This document shows, piece after piece, positions 8,178 to 16,651 of a stretch of DNA of 64,000 bases. The stretch is taken from NCBI GenBank assembly GCA_016711485.1, contig JADJSX010000031.1, forward strand, positions 113,501-177,500, written 5' to 3'. The stretch is from Leptospiraceae bacterium (GTDB lineage: Bacteria > Spirochaetota > Leptospiria > Leptospirales > Leptospiraceae). Position numbers and translations under genes: made by a program. The stretch's first letter is position 1, and every line of letters begins with the position of its first letter. The notes beneath the pieces are model-generated. The model did not search any database. It saw only the letters and a program-made list of their open reading frames with translations, and was not told the DNA's origin.

Positions 8178-8948
8178 TTAAGCTGTTTTACCACCATCGA
8201 TGGGGATCGTTGCCCCAGTAATAAATGAAGCATCGTCAGTACATAACCAAACCACAGTCTTTGCAACTTCCTTCGGATCAGCAATCCTTCCTAAAGCATA
8301 AGATTTATCTCTTTCTTTTTTAGCTTTCTCTGGATCCGGGTACTGCTCGTATAAACTTTCATTCATTTCAGTTTCCATTCCAGCCGGACAGACAACGTTT
8401 ATCCTGAGACCTTGATCCCCATATTCAAGCGCGGCGCATTTTGTTAAGCCAATAATTCCATGCTTCGATGCAGAATAAGGAGCTATACCATGCTTTTGTC
8501 CTCGATGTCCGCCAATGGAACTAACATTCACCATCGAACCTTTTGTTTTCAATAATTCAGGAATTTGGTATTTCATGCAATAGAAAGTTCCATCTAAATT
8601 TACTGAAATTACTTTCTTATATTCTTCTAACGAATAATCTGCTAACTTTTTCGTTTGTCCGCCGATCGCAGCATTATTAACTGCAAAATGTAAAAATCCA
8701 AATTTTGCAATTGTAAATTGAATTAAATTTTGGACATCTTCTAAGATAGAGACATCGCATCTACAGAAAAATGCTTTACCCAAATTAATAGCTTCAATTT
8801 CAAGAACTGTTTGGTGACCTTCCTGCTCTCTCCGTCCACTAACAACTACATTCGCACCTTTTTTTGCAAATTCAATGGCAACGGCTTTCCCTAAACCTGA
8901 AGTGGAACCTGTAACTAACGCCACTTTCCCTTTCAATAATTGCTCCAT
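8178..8948 (-). CDS. Short-chain dehydrogenase/reductase
   Basis: 256 residues, normal length for a classical SDR. Cofactor motif TGSTSGLG at 13-20, NNAAIGG in the middle, catalytic YSASK near 160, and a C-terminal TGATIPIDGG. It reduces a keto group or oxidises an alcohol with NAD(P)H; the substrate cannot be read from sequence. It is the last gene of an operon with an AfsA-like hotdog protein and a HAD phosphatase. In that company it may act as the reductase of a butyrolactone-like or lipid product, an inference from context only. Confidence 0.8.
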   Translation of the reverse strand: MEQLLKGKVALVTGSTSGLGKAVAIEFAKKGANVVVSGRREQEGHQTVLEIEAINLGKAFFCRCDVSILEDVQNLIQFTIAKFGFLHFAVNNAAIGGQTKKLADYSLEEYKKVISVNLDGTFYCMKYQIPELLKTKGSMVNVSSIGGHRGQKHGIAPYSASKHGIIGLTKCAALEYGDQGLRINVVCPAGMETEMNESLYEQYPDPEKAKKERDKSYALGRIADPKEVAKTVVWLCTDDASFITGATIPIDGGKTA

Positions 8949-8981
8949 ACTCCCCCCTTTTTGAAAACAACTTGAACTAAA

Positions 8982-9644
8982 CTATTTCCCAAATAATTTT
9001 TGAATTTCTAGAAAAGAATTAACTTTATAATCAATGAATGATTTAAACTGATTAAACTCACGGTCGTCATAAATATCGTTTTTCATCATAAAGGTTTTAA
9101 ACTTTGCTAATTTCCCAGTTCTTAACGCAATGGGGGTATCTTCAATATACCCCCACTTATTAGGTACAATTTTCATATCATCAATCACTTTATCAAAAGT
9201 CATTGGATCAGCTTTAGATCGCCCGCTTAACGAATATACAAGCTCTTCTTGAAATCCTTTTATCAGTTTTAATCTATCGCTAGAGGCTAATGATAATATA
9301 GTATATTTAATATGATGCTGATCGCAGAATTTCATAAAAGAATAAAAGTCAGGTCGAATTTTAATTTTTGTTTTATCTTTATCTAACTCTTTGAGTTTTT
9401 TAAAAAAGTCCTCCATTCTGTCCTGAATGCCAAGCGATGTAAATAAAAGCTCAACCGAAGGCAATGGCGAAAAACATAATACCTTCTTAAAATAATCCTT
9501 AATAAATTCTTTATTAATAGGAGTAACTGAGTTTATGTATTCGAACGCAAACTCCAAAGTATTTTTAACTGAATTTTTAGAAATTACTCCATCAAAATCA
9601 ATTAAAAAGCCTTCAAGAGAAATCTTTTTACTCCCTGACTTCAT
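8982..9644 (-). CDS. HAD-superfamily hydrolase
   Basis: 220 residues. Motif I is IDFDGVI with the nucleophile Asp at 16 and acid/base Asp at 18; motif II is TILSLAS; the conserved Lys lies in GRSKADP; motif IV is YIEDTP. This is the layout of small phosphatases of the phosphoglycolate/beta-phosphoglucomutase type, with a helical cap (about 20-100). It lies 4 bp downstream of the AfsA-like gene and 33 bp upstream of the SDR gene, so it is part of their operon. Dephosphorylation of a phosphorylated intermediate is plausible. Confidence 0.75.
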   Translation of the reverse strand: MKSGSKKISLEGFLIDFDGVISKNSVKNTLEFAFEYINSVTPINKEFIKDYFKKVLCFSPLPSVELLFTSLGIQDRMEDFFKKLKELDKDKTKIKIRPDFYSFMKFCDQHHIKYTILSLASSDRLKLIKGFQEELVYSLSGRSKADPMTFDKVIDDMKIVPNKWGYIEDTPIALRTGKLAKFKTFMMKNDIYDDREFNQFKSFIDYKVNSFLEIQKLFGK

Positions 9645-9648
9645 ATCC

Positions 9649-10893
9649 CTACAAAATCTCTCTTTCTTCTTTTAATCGAAAATAATACTTGAGAGCTTCT
9701 TTCAAATTCTCTGTATCAATTGGATTGACTTTGCTGATTTGAAAACCGGCAACGAATCCATCATCTCCAAATGGCTCAGCCCACTTCATATCACATTCTC
9801 CATGAATAAATCCAACTTTATCAAAGAACATGAAGAACTCAAAAGACTTGGCTTCATCTAAAACTCCATCAGGACGTTTCATGAATTCGTTATCAGGAAA
9901 TTTCAACATAAAACCCTGATGCGAAATATCAATCATACTGGATAAATAACGCTTACTTCCATCTCGAAGAGAAATATTATTTTCAACACCGGAAATAGGT
10001 CGAAATCGTGGAAGCTGGTCGTATTTGTCTTTATCCGCTCTGAGGCGTTTAAATAAATTCTTAGGAACAATGCTTGCTTCGTAATCAATGGTAGTTACTT
10101 CTTTGTTCTTTTGATAAAAAGTAACAGGACCACGAAAGTAAGACCAATATCCTAGTTTGTTTACCTTTACTTCTGTTGGTTTGCCGCGGAGTTTAACCGG
10201 ATAGTTTAATTCTACATAACTTTGAAAAGTCGAATCCATCTTTGTTAGCATGAAGACTTCATTGTGAGGAACATTTCCAAACTCGTGACAAACCGCGATA
10301 AGAAATTGTCTTCCTGCTTCTAGAAGCATCATACCAGGAACGTGCTCTTGTGGGTGTTCAAAAAAATAATAATGCGATTGATCGATATGCATATTGCCAA
10401 AGAAAATATTTTTCTTTTCAGCTTTTTCTAGTTTTTCAAAAATTTCGTAGAGCTGGTATTTCTCATAATCCGTAATATGTAAATCGCGCAGATCTAATAT
10501 AGAAAGAATCTTTGCTTCATCCGACTCAGTGATTGGCTTTTGAAGGATGTATTTCCCTTCGGCTTCATTGAGTTGATAAAACTCTTCTAGGTATTGGATG
10601 TCTTCCGGTTTTGCATCAGCATCTTTTAGGTATTTATCCGCGCGCTCTTTTGGGAGTTTGTAGGGGATAGTACGTAAAATATAGGCTTGACCTTCTTGTC
10701 CGTCACGCTTTACATAAAAGTTCATCACAAATTTTTCTTCTTCACCTGTTAAATGAGGTAAAATATCTATTTCAAATGTTGTGGTATCTATTTCTCGTGG
10801 TAAAGCACGACGCATATTATAGATATGAACATTTTCGTCTTTTACTTTATGAACTAAACTTTTATCTACAAAATTCAACTTTTCTTCTAGCAA
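9649..10893 (-). CDS. AfsA-like hotdog protein with C-terminal PilZ-like domain
   Basis: 414 residues. The central part (about 160-290) has GNMHIDQSHYYFFEHP and HVPGMMLLEAGRQF, the signature of the A-factor biosynthesis hotdog domain (AfsA), which in Streptomyces joins a beta-ketoacyl chain to dihydroxyacetone phosphate. The C-terminal part (about 310-410) has RYLSSMIDISHQGFMLKFPD and a closing GFQISKV, which resembles a PilZ domain; the usual RxxxR c-di-GMP site is not obvious. The N-terminal 150 residues are unrecognised. First gene of an operon with HAD and SDR genes. The hotdog assignment is firm; the chemistry and the c-di-GMP link are inferred. Confidence 0.7.
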   Translation of the reverse strand: MLEEKLNFVDKSLVHKVKDENVHIYNMRRALPREIDTTTFEIDILPHLTGEEEKFVMNFYVKRDGQEGQAYILRTIPYKLPKERADKYLKDADAKPEDIQYLEEFYQLNEAEGKYILQKPITESDEAKILSILDLRDLHITDYEKYQLYEIFEKLEKAEKKNIFFGNMHIDQSHYYFFEHPQEHVPGMMLLEAGRQFLIAVCHEFGNVPHNEVFMLTKMDSTFQSYVELNYPVKLRGKPTEVKVNKLGYWSYFRGPVTFYQKNKEVTTIDYEASIVPKNLFKRLRADKDKYDQLPRFRPISGVENNISLRDGSKRYLSSMIDISHQGFMLKFPDNEFMKRPDGVLDEAKSFEFFMFFDKVGFIHGECDMKWAEPFGDDGFVAGFQISKVNPIDTENLKEALKYYFRLKEEREIL

Positions 10894-11222
10894 ATCCTAT
10901 TCCTTACAAAGAACACACAATTTAACAAAGTTCATTTAAGGATAAATAAATGCAAATTTATTTAGAAAACTATTTAAATAATAAATTTACTAAAGAATTG
11001 AATTAACCTAATGAAGAGTAACCTCACTTAACACGATGTTAACCATTCTCTAGACTGTGTTTATTTACTCGAAGTCTTCTGGCTTTGAGGGATTAGCCAT
11101 CCTTTGGAAGCCTCAGAACCAAAAAGCAAATAAAAATATATGCTCACAGAAAACAAACTTTGCTAAGAATTATGGGGAAATAAGATTTGAAAAATGGAAT
11201 TCTCTATTTTTTAGTAACTAAT

Positions 11223-11267
11223 GAGTTCGGGTGAGCCCAGCGTCCAACGGAGGTTGCACCCGAACTC
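11223..11267. repeat. Inverted repeat, 11-bp arms
   Basis: GAGTTCGGGTG and CACCCGAACTC are perfect inverted arms 23 bp apart. The left arm plus GAGCCCAGCGTCCA recurs in opposite orientation, slightly changed, near 54817-54840, so this is a dispersed element. Confidence 0.6.
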
Positions 11268-11291
11268 AATGTTTCTCCCTCCATCTCTTTC

Positions 11292-11340
11292 GCTATCGCT
11301 CAAGCCCAGTGTTGCTTTCACAACAATAGGTCGAAACATT
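11292..11340 (+). repeat. Dispersed repeat (TATCGCTCAAGCCCA...), copy 1
   Basis: About 49 bp, nearly identical to 35410-35458 (same orientation). Contains the small inverted repeat TGTTGCTTTCACAACA. Confidence 0.65.
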
Positions 11341-11563
11341 TTTTCAACACGGATGAACACAGATAAACACAGAATGTCAGTTCGAGCAGCAGCATCCAAT
11401 CTTGCTTCTGTTAGTAGAAGATTATATAAGGAATTAAAAGATAAGATTGTATAGGCTTGGTAGAACCTTTTGAACCATTAGCCTTCTATTCCTTCATTCG
11501 GGATAAAAATTCTCCTTCCAAAAAAAGAATGACCCCAACCTTTTTCTTTAAAACGTTGTTTGT

Positions 11564-12127
11564 ATGAAAATTTATACCAAAACAGGGGACAAGGGGAAAA
11601 CATCTCTTGCCAGTGGGAAACGTGTTTCCAAGTCAGACGAGTTAGTTCGGTTGTATGGAATTTGTGATGAGTTAAATTCACAGATTGGAGTAGTCATTGC
11701 GTTTCTAAAGGAAGATTCTGAAATTAGGGAGCCACTCTTAATTACGCAGAGTATTTTATTTGAATTGGGTTCCGAGCTTGCGGGATTTAGAATGAATTCA
11801 GATGTAACTTCCATTATATTTGTTACTGATATTGAATACTTAGAAAAAAAAATGGACAGTTGGTTAGAAAAACTTCCTGAAATGAAAAGTTTTATTTTGC
11901 CGGGCGGGGCTAGGTCTTCTTCTTTTTTACATGTAGCAAGAACAGTTTGTCGTGAATTAGAGCGCGAGATGGTAGGTGCAAAGGAAAAAGAATTAGAAAT
12001 TTTTGAAATGAGTTTAATTTACGTTAACCGCTTGTCCGACTTTTTATTTGTAGCAGCAAGATTTGCGAATTTAGAAGAATCACTAAGCGATATAAAATGG
12101 ACATCTAGAGCTAAGGCAATGAAATGA
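11564..12127 (+). CDS. PduO-type cob(I)alamin adenosyltransferase
   Basis: 187 residues, typical length. N-terminal IYTKTGDKGKTSLASG is the ATP-binding signature of PduO/MMAB enzymes; VARTVCRELERE and VNRLSDFLFVAAR are the conserved C-terminal helices lining the site. It transfers the adenosyl group from ATP to cob(I)alamin, giving coenzyme B12 for mutases. The stop overlaps the start of the peptide transporter gene by 4 bp (ATGA). The crotonyl-CoA carboxylase/reductase at 45655 belongs to a route whose later steps need B12-dependent mutases, a possible use of this enzyme. Confidence 0.88.
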   Translation: MKIYTKTGDKGKTSLASGKRVSKSDELVRLYGICDELNSQIGVVIAFLKEDSEIREPLLITQSILFELGSELAGFRMNSDVTSIIFVTDIEYLEKKMDSWLEKLPEMKSFILPGGARSSSFLHVARTVCRELEREMVGAKEKELEIFEMSLIYVNRLSDFLFVAARFANLEESLSDIKWTSRAKAMK

Positions 12128-13398
12128 AATCAGCGCATCCAAACGGAATTTACATTTTATTTTTCACTGAGATGTGGGAACGGTTTAGTTATTATGGGAT
12201 GCGGGCAATTCTGATTTTGTATTTGGTAAAATTTTTTAGATACAATGATGAATTGGCAGGACAAGTCTATGGCGCATACACTGGACTTGTTTATTTGACT
12301 CCTATACTCGGTGGGTATATAGCCGATCGGTTTATTGGGTTTAGAAATGCTATTTTTATTGGTGGGATATTAATAATGTGCGGTCATATCTCTCTTGCGT
12401 TTAGTTCGATTGAATTTTTTTATTTAGGGTTACTATTACTTATCCTCGGAAACGGATTTTTTAAGCCAAATATTTCAACTTATTTAGGAACGCTTTACAA
12501 GGATAAACCGCATCTGAAAGATTCTGGATTTACCATTTTTTATATGGGAATTAATTTAGGTGGTATGTTTGGACCGCTTCTCTGCGGATATCTGGGAGAA
12601 GTCTACGGATGGCATTACGGGTTTGGTTTGGCTGGTGTAGGAATGTTTGCTGGTCTAATTGTATTTAAGTTGGGTTTACCTAGATTAACCGCTACAGAAA
12701 CTGAATCACGAAAGTTACATTCGAAAGATGTTTCAAACCCTCTAACTTCAATAGAAAAAAGTAGAATACTTGTTATACTGATTCTCTCGGTATTTACTAT
12801 GTTCTTTTGGTTTGCATTTGAGCAAGCTGGGTCTTCTATGAATTTATTTGCAGACCGGTATATGGATCGTAACCTCTTCGGTTGGGAAATTCCTGCTTCT
12901 ATGTATCAATCTCTCAATGCACTTTTAATATTGTTGTTAGCTCCTTTTTTTGCGAGACTTTGGAGTGAACTTATTCAAAGAGGGAGAGAACCAAATACAA
13001 CTTTAAAATTCTCTATTGCATTTGTACTTTTAGGAATTGGATTTATTTTTTTAGCATTGGGGGCAATGGGGATTAGCCCTAACTCACAAGTTAAGACTAG
13101 TATGAGTTGGCTAGTGATCGCATATATATTTCATACAATGGGAGAGTTATGTATTTCTCCAGTTGGACTTTCTATGGTATCTAAACTGTCGCCGGCTCAC
13201 TTAGGTGGGTTTCTTATGGGTACTTGGTTTTTATCAAACGCAATTTCGCACTACGTGGCTGGTTTTTTTTCTGGGAAAATGGGTAGTTTTAGTAACTTAT
13301 CAGACTTTTTTCTAATTTTTGTTTACACTTCTTTTGTAAGTTCTATAATTTTATTCTTGTTAAATAAGAAAATAACTGCCATGATGCATAATAATTAG
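12124..13398 (+). CDS. POT/PTR2-family proton-dependent peptide transporter
   Basis: 424 residues and about 12 membrane segments. The opening FTEMWERFSYYGMRA holds the ExxER proton-coupling motif (E16-R20) of POT transporters; GGYIADRFIG and FYMGINLGGMFGPL are further family blocks. It imports di- or tripeptides with protons across the inner membrane. It is slightly shorter than many bacterial members (450-500). Coupled by an ATGA overlap to the cobalamin adenosyltransferase gene, with no obvious functional link. Confidence 0.85.
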   Translation: MKSAHPNGIYILFFTEMWERFSYYGMRAILILYLVKFFRYNDELAGQVYGAYTGLVYLTPILGGYIADRFIGFRNAIFIGGILIMCGHISLAFSSIEFFYLGLLLLILGNGFFKPNISTYLGTLYKDKPHLKDSGFTIFYMGINLGGMFGPLLCGYLGEVYGWHYGFGLAGVGMFAGLIVFKLGLPRLTATETESRKLHSKDVSNPLTSIEKSRILVILILSVFTMFFWFAFEQAGSSMNLFADRYMDRNLFGWEIPASMYQSLNALLILLLAPFFARLWSELIQRGREPNTTLKFSIAFVLLGIGFIFLALGAMGISPNSQVKTSMSWLVIAYIFHTMGELCISPVGLSMVSKLSPAHLGGFLMGTWFLSNAISHYVAGFFSGKMGSFSNLSDFFLIFVYTSFVSSIILFLLNKKITAMMHNN

Positions 13399-13407
13399 GG
13401 TTTAAAT

Positions 13408-14229
13408 ATGTTACATACTTTGTTTTTGTTAATCGTTGTTTTTTTTCTTTCTTTCTGTTCCGGTTTCGATGAACGGAAGGGTTGTGTTACTGGGAATTGC
13501 CTAGAAGGCTCTGGAACTTTTATTGATCCAGAAGACGGCAAATATATCGGCGAATTTAAAGACGGAACGTTCAATGGTAGGGGAAGTTTTTCCTCGCCTG
13601 AGGGTGAAAAATACACCGGAAATTTTAAGAACGGTGCTTTTGATGGAGAGGGAACTCTTATTCTTTCGGAAGGCGATAAATATGTTGGTAGTTTTGTGAA
13701 CGGGCTTTTTGAGGGTGATGGAGTTTTGAGTTTTGCTAACGGGGATAAATACGATGGCGATTTCAAACAAGGCAAGTTTCATGGAGAAGGTTCTTTATCT
13801 TTTAAATCAGGTGAAAAATACGAGGGTCGGTTTAGAGAAGGTAAATTTGATGGAGATGGTAATCTTTATTTCAAAAGTGGCTCCAAATATATAGGGAAAT
13901 TTGCCAGCGGAAACTATAGCGGACATGGTATCCTTACTTTTAAAAATGGGAAAAAATATGTCGGAGAATTCAAAGACAATAAATTCCACGGTAAGGGAAC
14001 TCTCACTTTCCCAAATGGCACTGTGTACGTAGGGGATTTTAAAGACGGTTTATTCAACGGCCAGGGAACTTTTGATAGTTACACCGGAGAAAAGTATGTG
14101 GGAGAATTTAGAAATGGAACCTACAATGGGAAAGGCACCCTGACTATGCCAGATGGAACTGCTCTTGCAAGTGATTTTGTAAATGGAAATCCTATCGGTG
14201 GGGAATTAACTTACCCTGATAAACGATAG
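13408..14229 (+). CDS. MORN-repeat lipoprotein
   Basis: 273 residues. The leader MLHTLFLLIVVFFLSFCSG ends in a lipobox with Cys 17, so the protein is probably lipid-anchored. From about residue 45 to the end it is made of around ten MORN repeats of the form YxGxFxxGxxxGxGxL, each about 23 residues. MORN repeats form an extended beta sheet used for binding or as a scaffold. Starts 9 bp after the transporter gene with a TAGGG-like ribosome site. The high internal repetition gives misleading antisense open frames. No enzymatic domain is seen. Confidence 0.85.
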   Translation: MLHTLFLLIVVFFLSFCSGFDERKGCVTGNCLEGSGTFIDPEDGKYIGEFKDGTFNGRGSFSSPEGEKYTGNFKNGAFDGEGTLILSEGDKYVGSFVNGLFEGDGVLSFANGDKYDGDFKQGKFHGEGSLSFKSGEKYEGRFREGKFDGDGNLYFKSGSKYIGKFASGNYSGHGILTFKNGKKYVGEFKDNKFHGKGTLTFPNGTVYVGDFKDGLFNGQGTFDSYTGEKYVGEFRNGTYNGKGTLTMPDGTALASDFVNGNPIGGELTYPDKR

Positions 14230-14337
14230 ATTCTAATAAAACATACATTTTGTTTAATTTATTGGAATTTCGGGTTGACCTGAATGCATTTATGAAAATA
14301 TTTGTACCAAAACTAATACGATTACTATGAGGACTTC

Positions 14338-15270
14338 ATGAAAGCAGATAGCATATTACAAACAATTGGAAATACACCACACGTAAAAATCAATAAACTC
14401 TATGGCAACAAGGCAAATGTTTGGGTAAAGTTAGAAAAAGCTAACCCGGGTGGAAGTATCAAAGATAGGATAGCACTTTCTATGATTGAAGATGCTGAAA
14501 AAAAGGGTCTTTTAACAAAGGATAGTGTGATCATTGAACCTACTTCTGGAAATACGGGAGTTGGCCTTGCGATGGTTGCGGCAGTTAAAGGTTATCCTCT
14601 AATTTTAGTTATGCCCGAATCAATGAGTATCGAAAGAAGAAGACTCATGTCTGCTTACGGGGCTACTTTTGAATTAACACCGAGAGAGAAGGGTATGCCA
14701 GGTGCAATTGAAAAAGCAAAAGAAATGGTTGCAGCAAGAAAAAATGCATGGATGCCACAACAATTTGAAAATGATGCAAATATCCAAGTTCACGTGAATA
14801 CAACTGCAAAAGAAATTTTAGCCGACTTTTCTGATGGATTAGATTATCTAATTACAGGTGTTGGAACAGGTGGACATATAACTGGTGTTGCCAAAGTTTT
14901 AAAAGAAAAATTTCCAAATTTAAAAGTATTTGCGGTTGAGCCAGCGGCTTCTCCCGTGATTACCGCTACATTAGCAAACGAACCTCCAAAACCTGGTCCA
15001 CATCCAATTCAAGGGATTGGTGCTGGATTTATTCCAAAGAACTTAGATACTAAGTTGTTAGATGGAGTGATTCAAATTTCTAAAGATGAGGCATTTGAAT
15101 ACGCAGTGAGAGCTGCTAAAGAAGAAGGGATTTTTGTTGGAGTATCTTCTGGTGCTTCCTTTGCCGCTGTTTCAAAAAAAATCGGTGAAATTCCGGCAGG
15201 ATCTAAAGTATTAACTTTCTGTTATGATACAGGAGAGCGATATTTATCAATTGAAGGACTTTTTGCCTAA
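14338..15270 (+). CDS. cysK: Cysteine synthase A (O-acetylserine sulfhydrylase)
   Basis: 310 residues, standard length. PLP lysine 42 lies in NPGGSIKDRIA; the substrate loop TSGNTGVGLA follows near 70; the phosphate-binding loop is GVGTGGHITG near 178; the C-terminal GVSSGAS and CYDTGERYL complete the fold. It makes cysteine from O-acetylserine and sulfide. A GAGG ribosome site lies 6 bp before the ATG. A strong terminator follows, so the gene is a single-gene unit. The next gene handles related sulfur amino acid chemistry. Confidence 0.93.
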   Translation: MKADSILQTIGNTPHVKINKLYGNKANVWVKLEKANPGGSIKDRIALSMIEDAEKKGLLTKDSVIIEPTSGNTGVGLAMVAAVKGYPLILVMPESMSIERRRLMSAYGATFELTPREKGMPGAIEKAKEMVAARKNAWMPQQFENDANIQVHVNTTAKEILADFSDGLDYLITGVGTGGHITGVAKVLKEKFPNLKVFAVEPAASPVITATLANEPPKPGPHPIQGIGAGFIPKNLDTKLLDGVIQISKDEAFEYAVRAAKEEGIFVGVSSGASFAAVSKKIGEIPAGSKVLTFCYDTGERYLSIEGLFA

Positions 15271-15300
15271 TCTCGATTAGCCTCAAATTTATTTTTTATC

Positions 15301-15340
15301 AATAGAAAGAGTCAGAAGTAATTGGCTCTTTCTATTATTC
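15301..15340 (+). terminator. Terminator hairpin after cysK
   Basis: A 14-bp stem, AATAGAAAGAGTCA pairing with TGGCTCTTTCTATT (one G-U), with an 8-nt loop, followed by ATTCCTTATT. It lies 31 bp after the cysK stop. Confidence 0.75.
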
Positions 15341-15482
15341 CTTATTAGAAACATTGAGTTCGCGTGAGTTACTCGTATTTATTCAAACTAAATTTTCTGA
15401 AATAAACTCAATATTAATTTTTTATTTTAAAAATTTTCTAAATCAGAAAAATCTTTATATTGAAATACAATTCTTTTTTCAA

Positions 15483-15511
15483 TTGACATAATAACCAATT
15501 TACATTAAACA
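15483..15511 (+). promoter_or_regulatory. Possible promoter of a leaderless transcript
   Basis: TTGACA (15483-15488), 17-bp spacer, then TAAACA (15506-15511). The predicted start of transcription falls at about 15518, which is the ATG itself. No ribosome site precedes the ATG, consistent with a leaderless mRNA. The -10 box is weak. Confidence 0.4.
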
Positions 15512-15517
15512 ATTTTC

Positions 15518-16651
15518 ATGCATATCGAAACATTATTAGTTCATGGTGGTGAAGCACATAAATCAGTTACAGGGTCTATTAGTATGCCCATCTACCAGAC
15601 TGCCACTTTTGAACATCCTGAGCTTGGAAAATCTACAGGCTTTGATTATTCTAGAACACAAAATCCAACGCGTCAAAAATTAGAAAGCTCCTATGCTGTA
15701 TTAGAATCAGGAAGTGTTGGGCTTGCATTCACAACGGGAATGGCGGCTATATCTGCAATATTTGATTTATTCAAGTCTGGTGATGAGTTTATAATATGTG
15801 ATGATTTGTATGGCGGAAGTTATCGATTTTTTCAAGAAATATGCACAAACAGAAATCAAAAATTTATCTATGTAGATACATCAAATCTAGAAGATATTAA
15901 AAAAAATATTAATCCAAATACAAAAGCTATATTTATAGAATCTCCAACTAATCCAATGATGAAAGTTACTGATATAGCGGCTGTCGCAAAAATTGCTAAG
16001 GAAAAAAATATTCTAAGTATTTGTGATAATACATTTCTCACTCCCTTTTTTCAAAAGCCACTTGATTTAGGAGTGGACATTGTTGTATGCAGTGCTACAA
16101 AATTTATTGGTGGACATAACGATACATTAGCCGGACTCATTTCCACAAAAGAAAATGAACTAGGAGAAAAAATTCGATTTATTCAAAATACAGTCGGTTC
16201 TGGACTTGCTCCATTTGATAGTTGGCTTATGCTGAGAGGCTTAAAAACCTTAGGAGTAAGAATGCAAAGGCAAGAAGAAAATGCCAAGGCGATAGCCGAA
16301 TGGCTTTCTACTCATTCTCTTGTGGATAAGGTATATTATCCGGGATTACCTAATCATGAAGGATATTCAATTTCCAAATCTCAATCATTTGGTTTTGGAG
16401 CAATGATTTCATTTGAAGTAAAAACAAAAGAATTAGTAGACAAAATTTTAAAAAAAGTGAGTGTAATTGCCTTCGCAGAAAGTTTGGGTGGGGTAGAGAG
16501 TTTAATTACATACCCCATAGTTCAAACACATGCCGCAATACCAAAAGAAATATTGGACAGATTAGGGGTAAGTGACAGATTACTTCGATTATCCGTCGGA
16601 ATTGAATCAAGAGATGATTTAATTGAAGACTTAAAGCAGGCAATGACTTAA
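15518..16651 (+). CDS. Cys/Met-metabolism PLP enzyme (cystathionine synthase/lyase family)
   Basis: 377 residues. FDYSRTQNPTRQKLE near 46-60, the aspartate block SICDNTF, and the PLP lysine in CSATKFIGGHNDTLAG near 196 define the MetB/MetC family. C-terminal AESLGGVESLITYP and LRLSVGIE are the usual substrate-loop blocks. Members include cystathionine gamma-synthase, the beta- and gamma-lyases and methionine gamma-lyase; sequence alone does not separate them. The position next to cysK fits transsulfuration between cysteine, cystathionine and methionine. Its stop overlaps the next gene's start by 1 bp. Confidence 0.85.
   Translation: MHIETLLVHGGEAHKSVTGSISMPIYQTATFEHPELGKSTGFDYSRTQNPTRQKLESSYAVLESGSVGLAFTTGMAAISAIFDLFKSGDEFIICDDLYGGSYRFFQEICTNRNQKFIYVDTSNLEDIKKNINPNTKAIFIESPTNPMMKVTDIAAVAKIAKEKNILSICDNTFLTPFFQKPLDLGVDIVVCSATKFIGGHNDTLAGLISTKENELGEKIRFIQNTVGSGLAPFDSWLMLRGLKTLGVRMQRQEENAKAIAEWLSTHSLVDKVYYPGLPNHEGYSISKSQSFGFGAMISFEVKTKELVDKILKKVSVIAFAESLGGVESLITYPIVQTHAAIPKEILDRLGVSDRLLRLSVGIESRDDLIEDLKQAMT

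Larger units (their letters stand above)
10894..11563. other. Intergenic region with repeats, no supported gene
   Basis: 670 bp. It holds an imperfect hairpin near 11080-11150 around TTGAGG...CCTCA, the inverted repeat at 11223-11267, the dispersed repeat at 11292-11340, and a tract reading ACACGGATGAACACAG typical of intergenic filler. A short frame near 11379-11454 ends ASVSRRLYKELKDKIV and could be a gene remnant. Confidence 0.5.

Noticed and set aside
11379..11454. Short frame MSVRAAASNLASVSRRLY..., possible gene remnant
   Set aside because: Only 25 residues, with no partner or upstream signal; recorded within the intergenic entry only.
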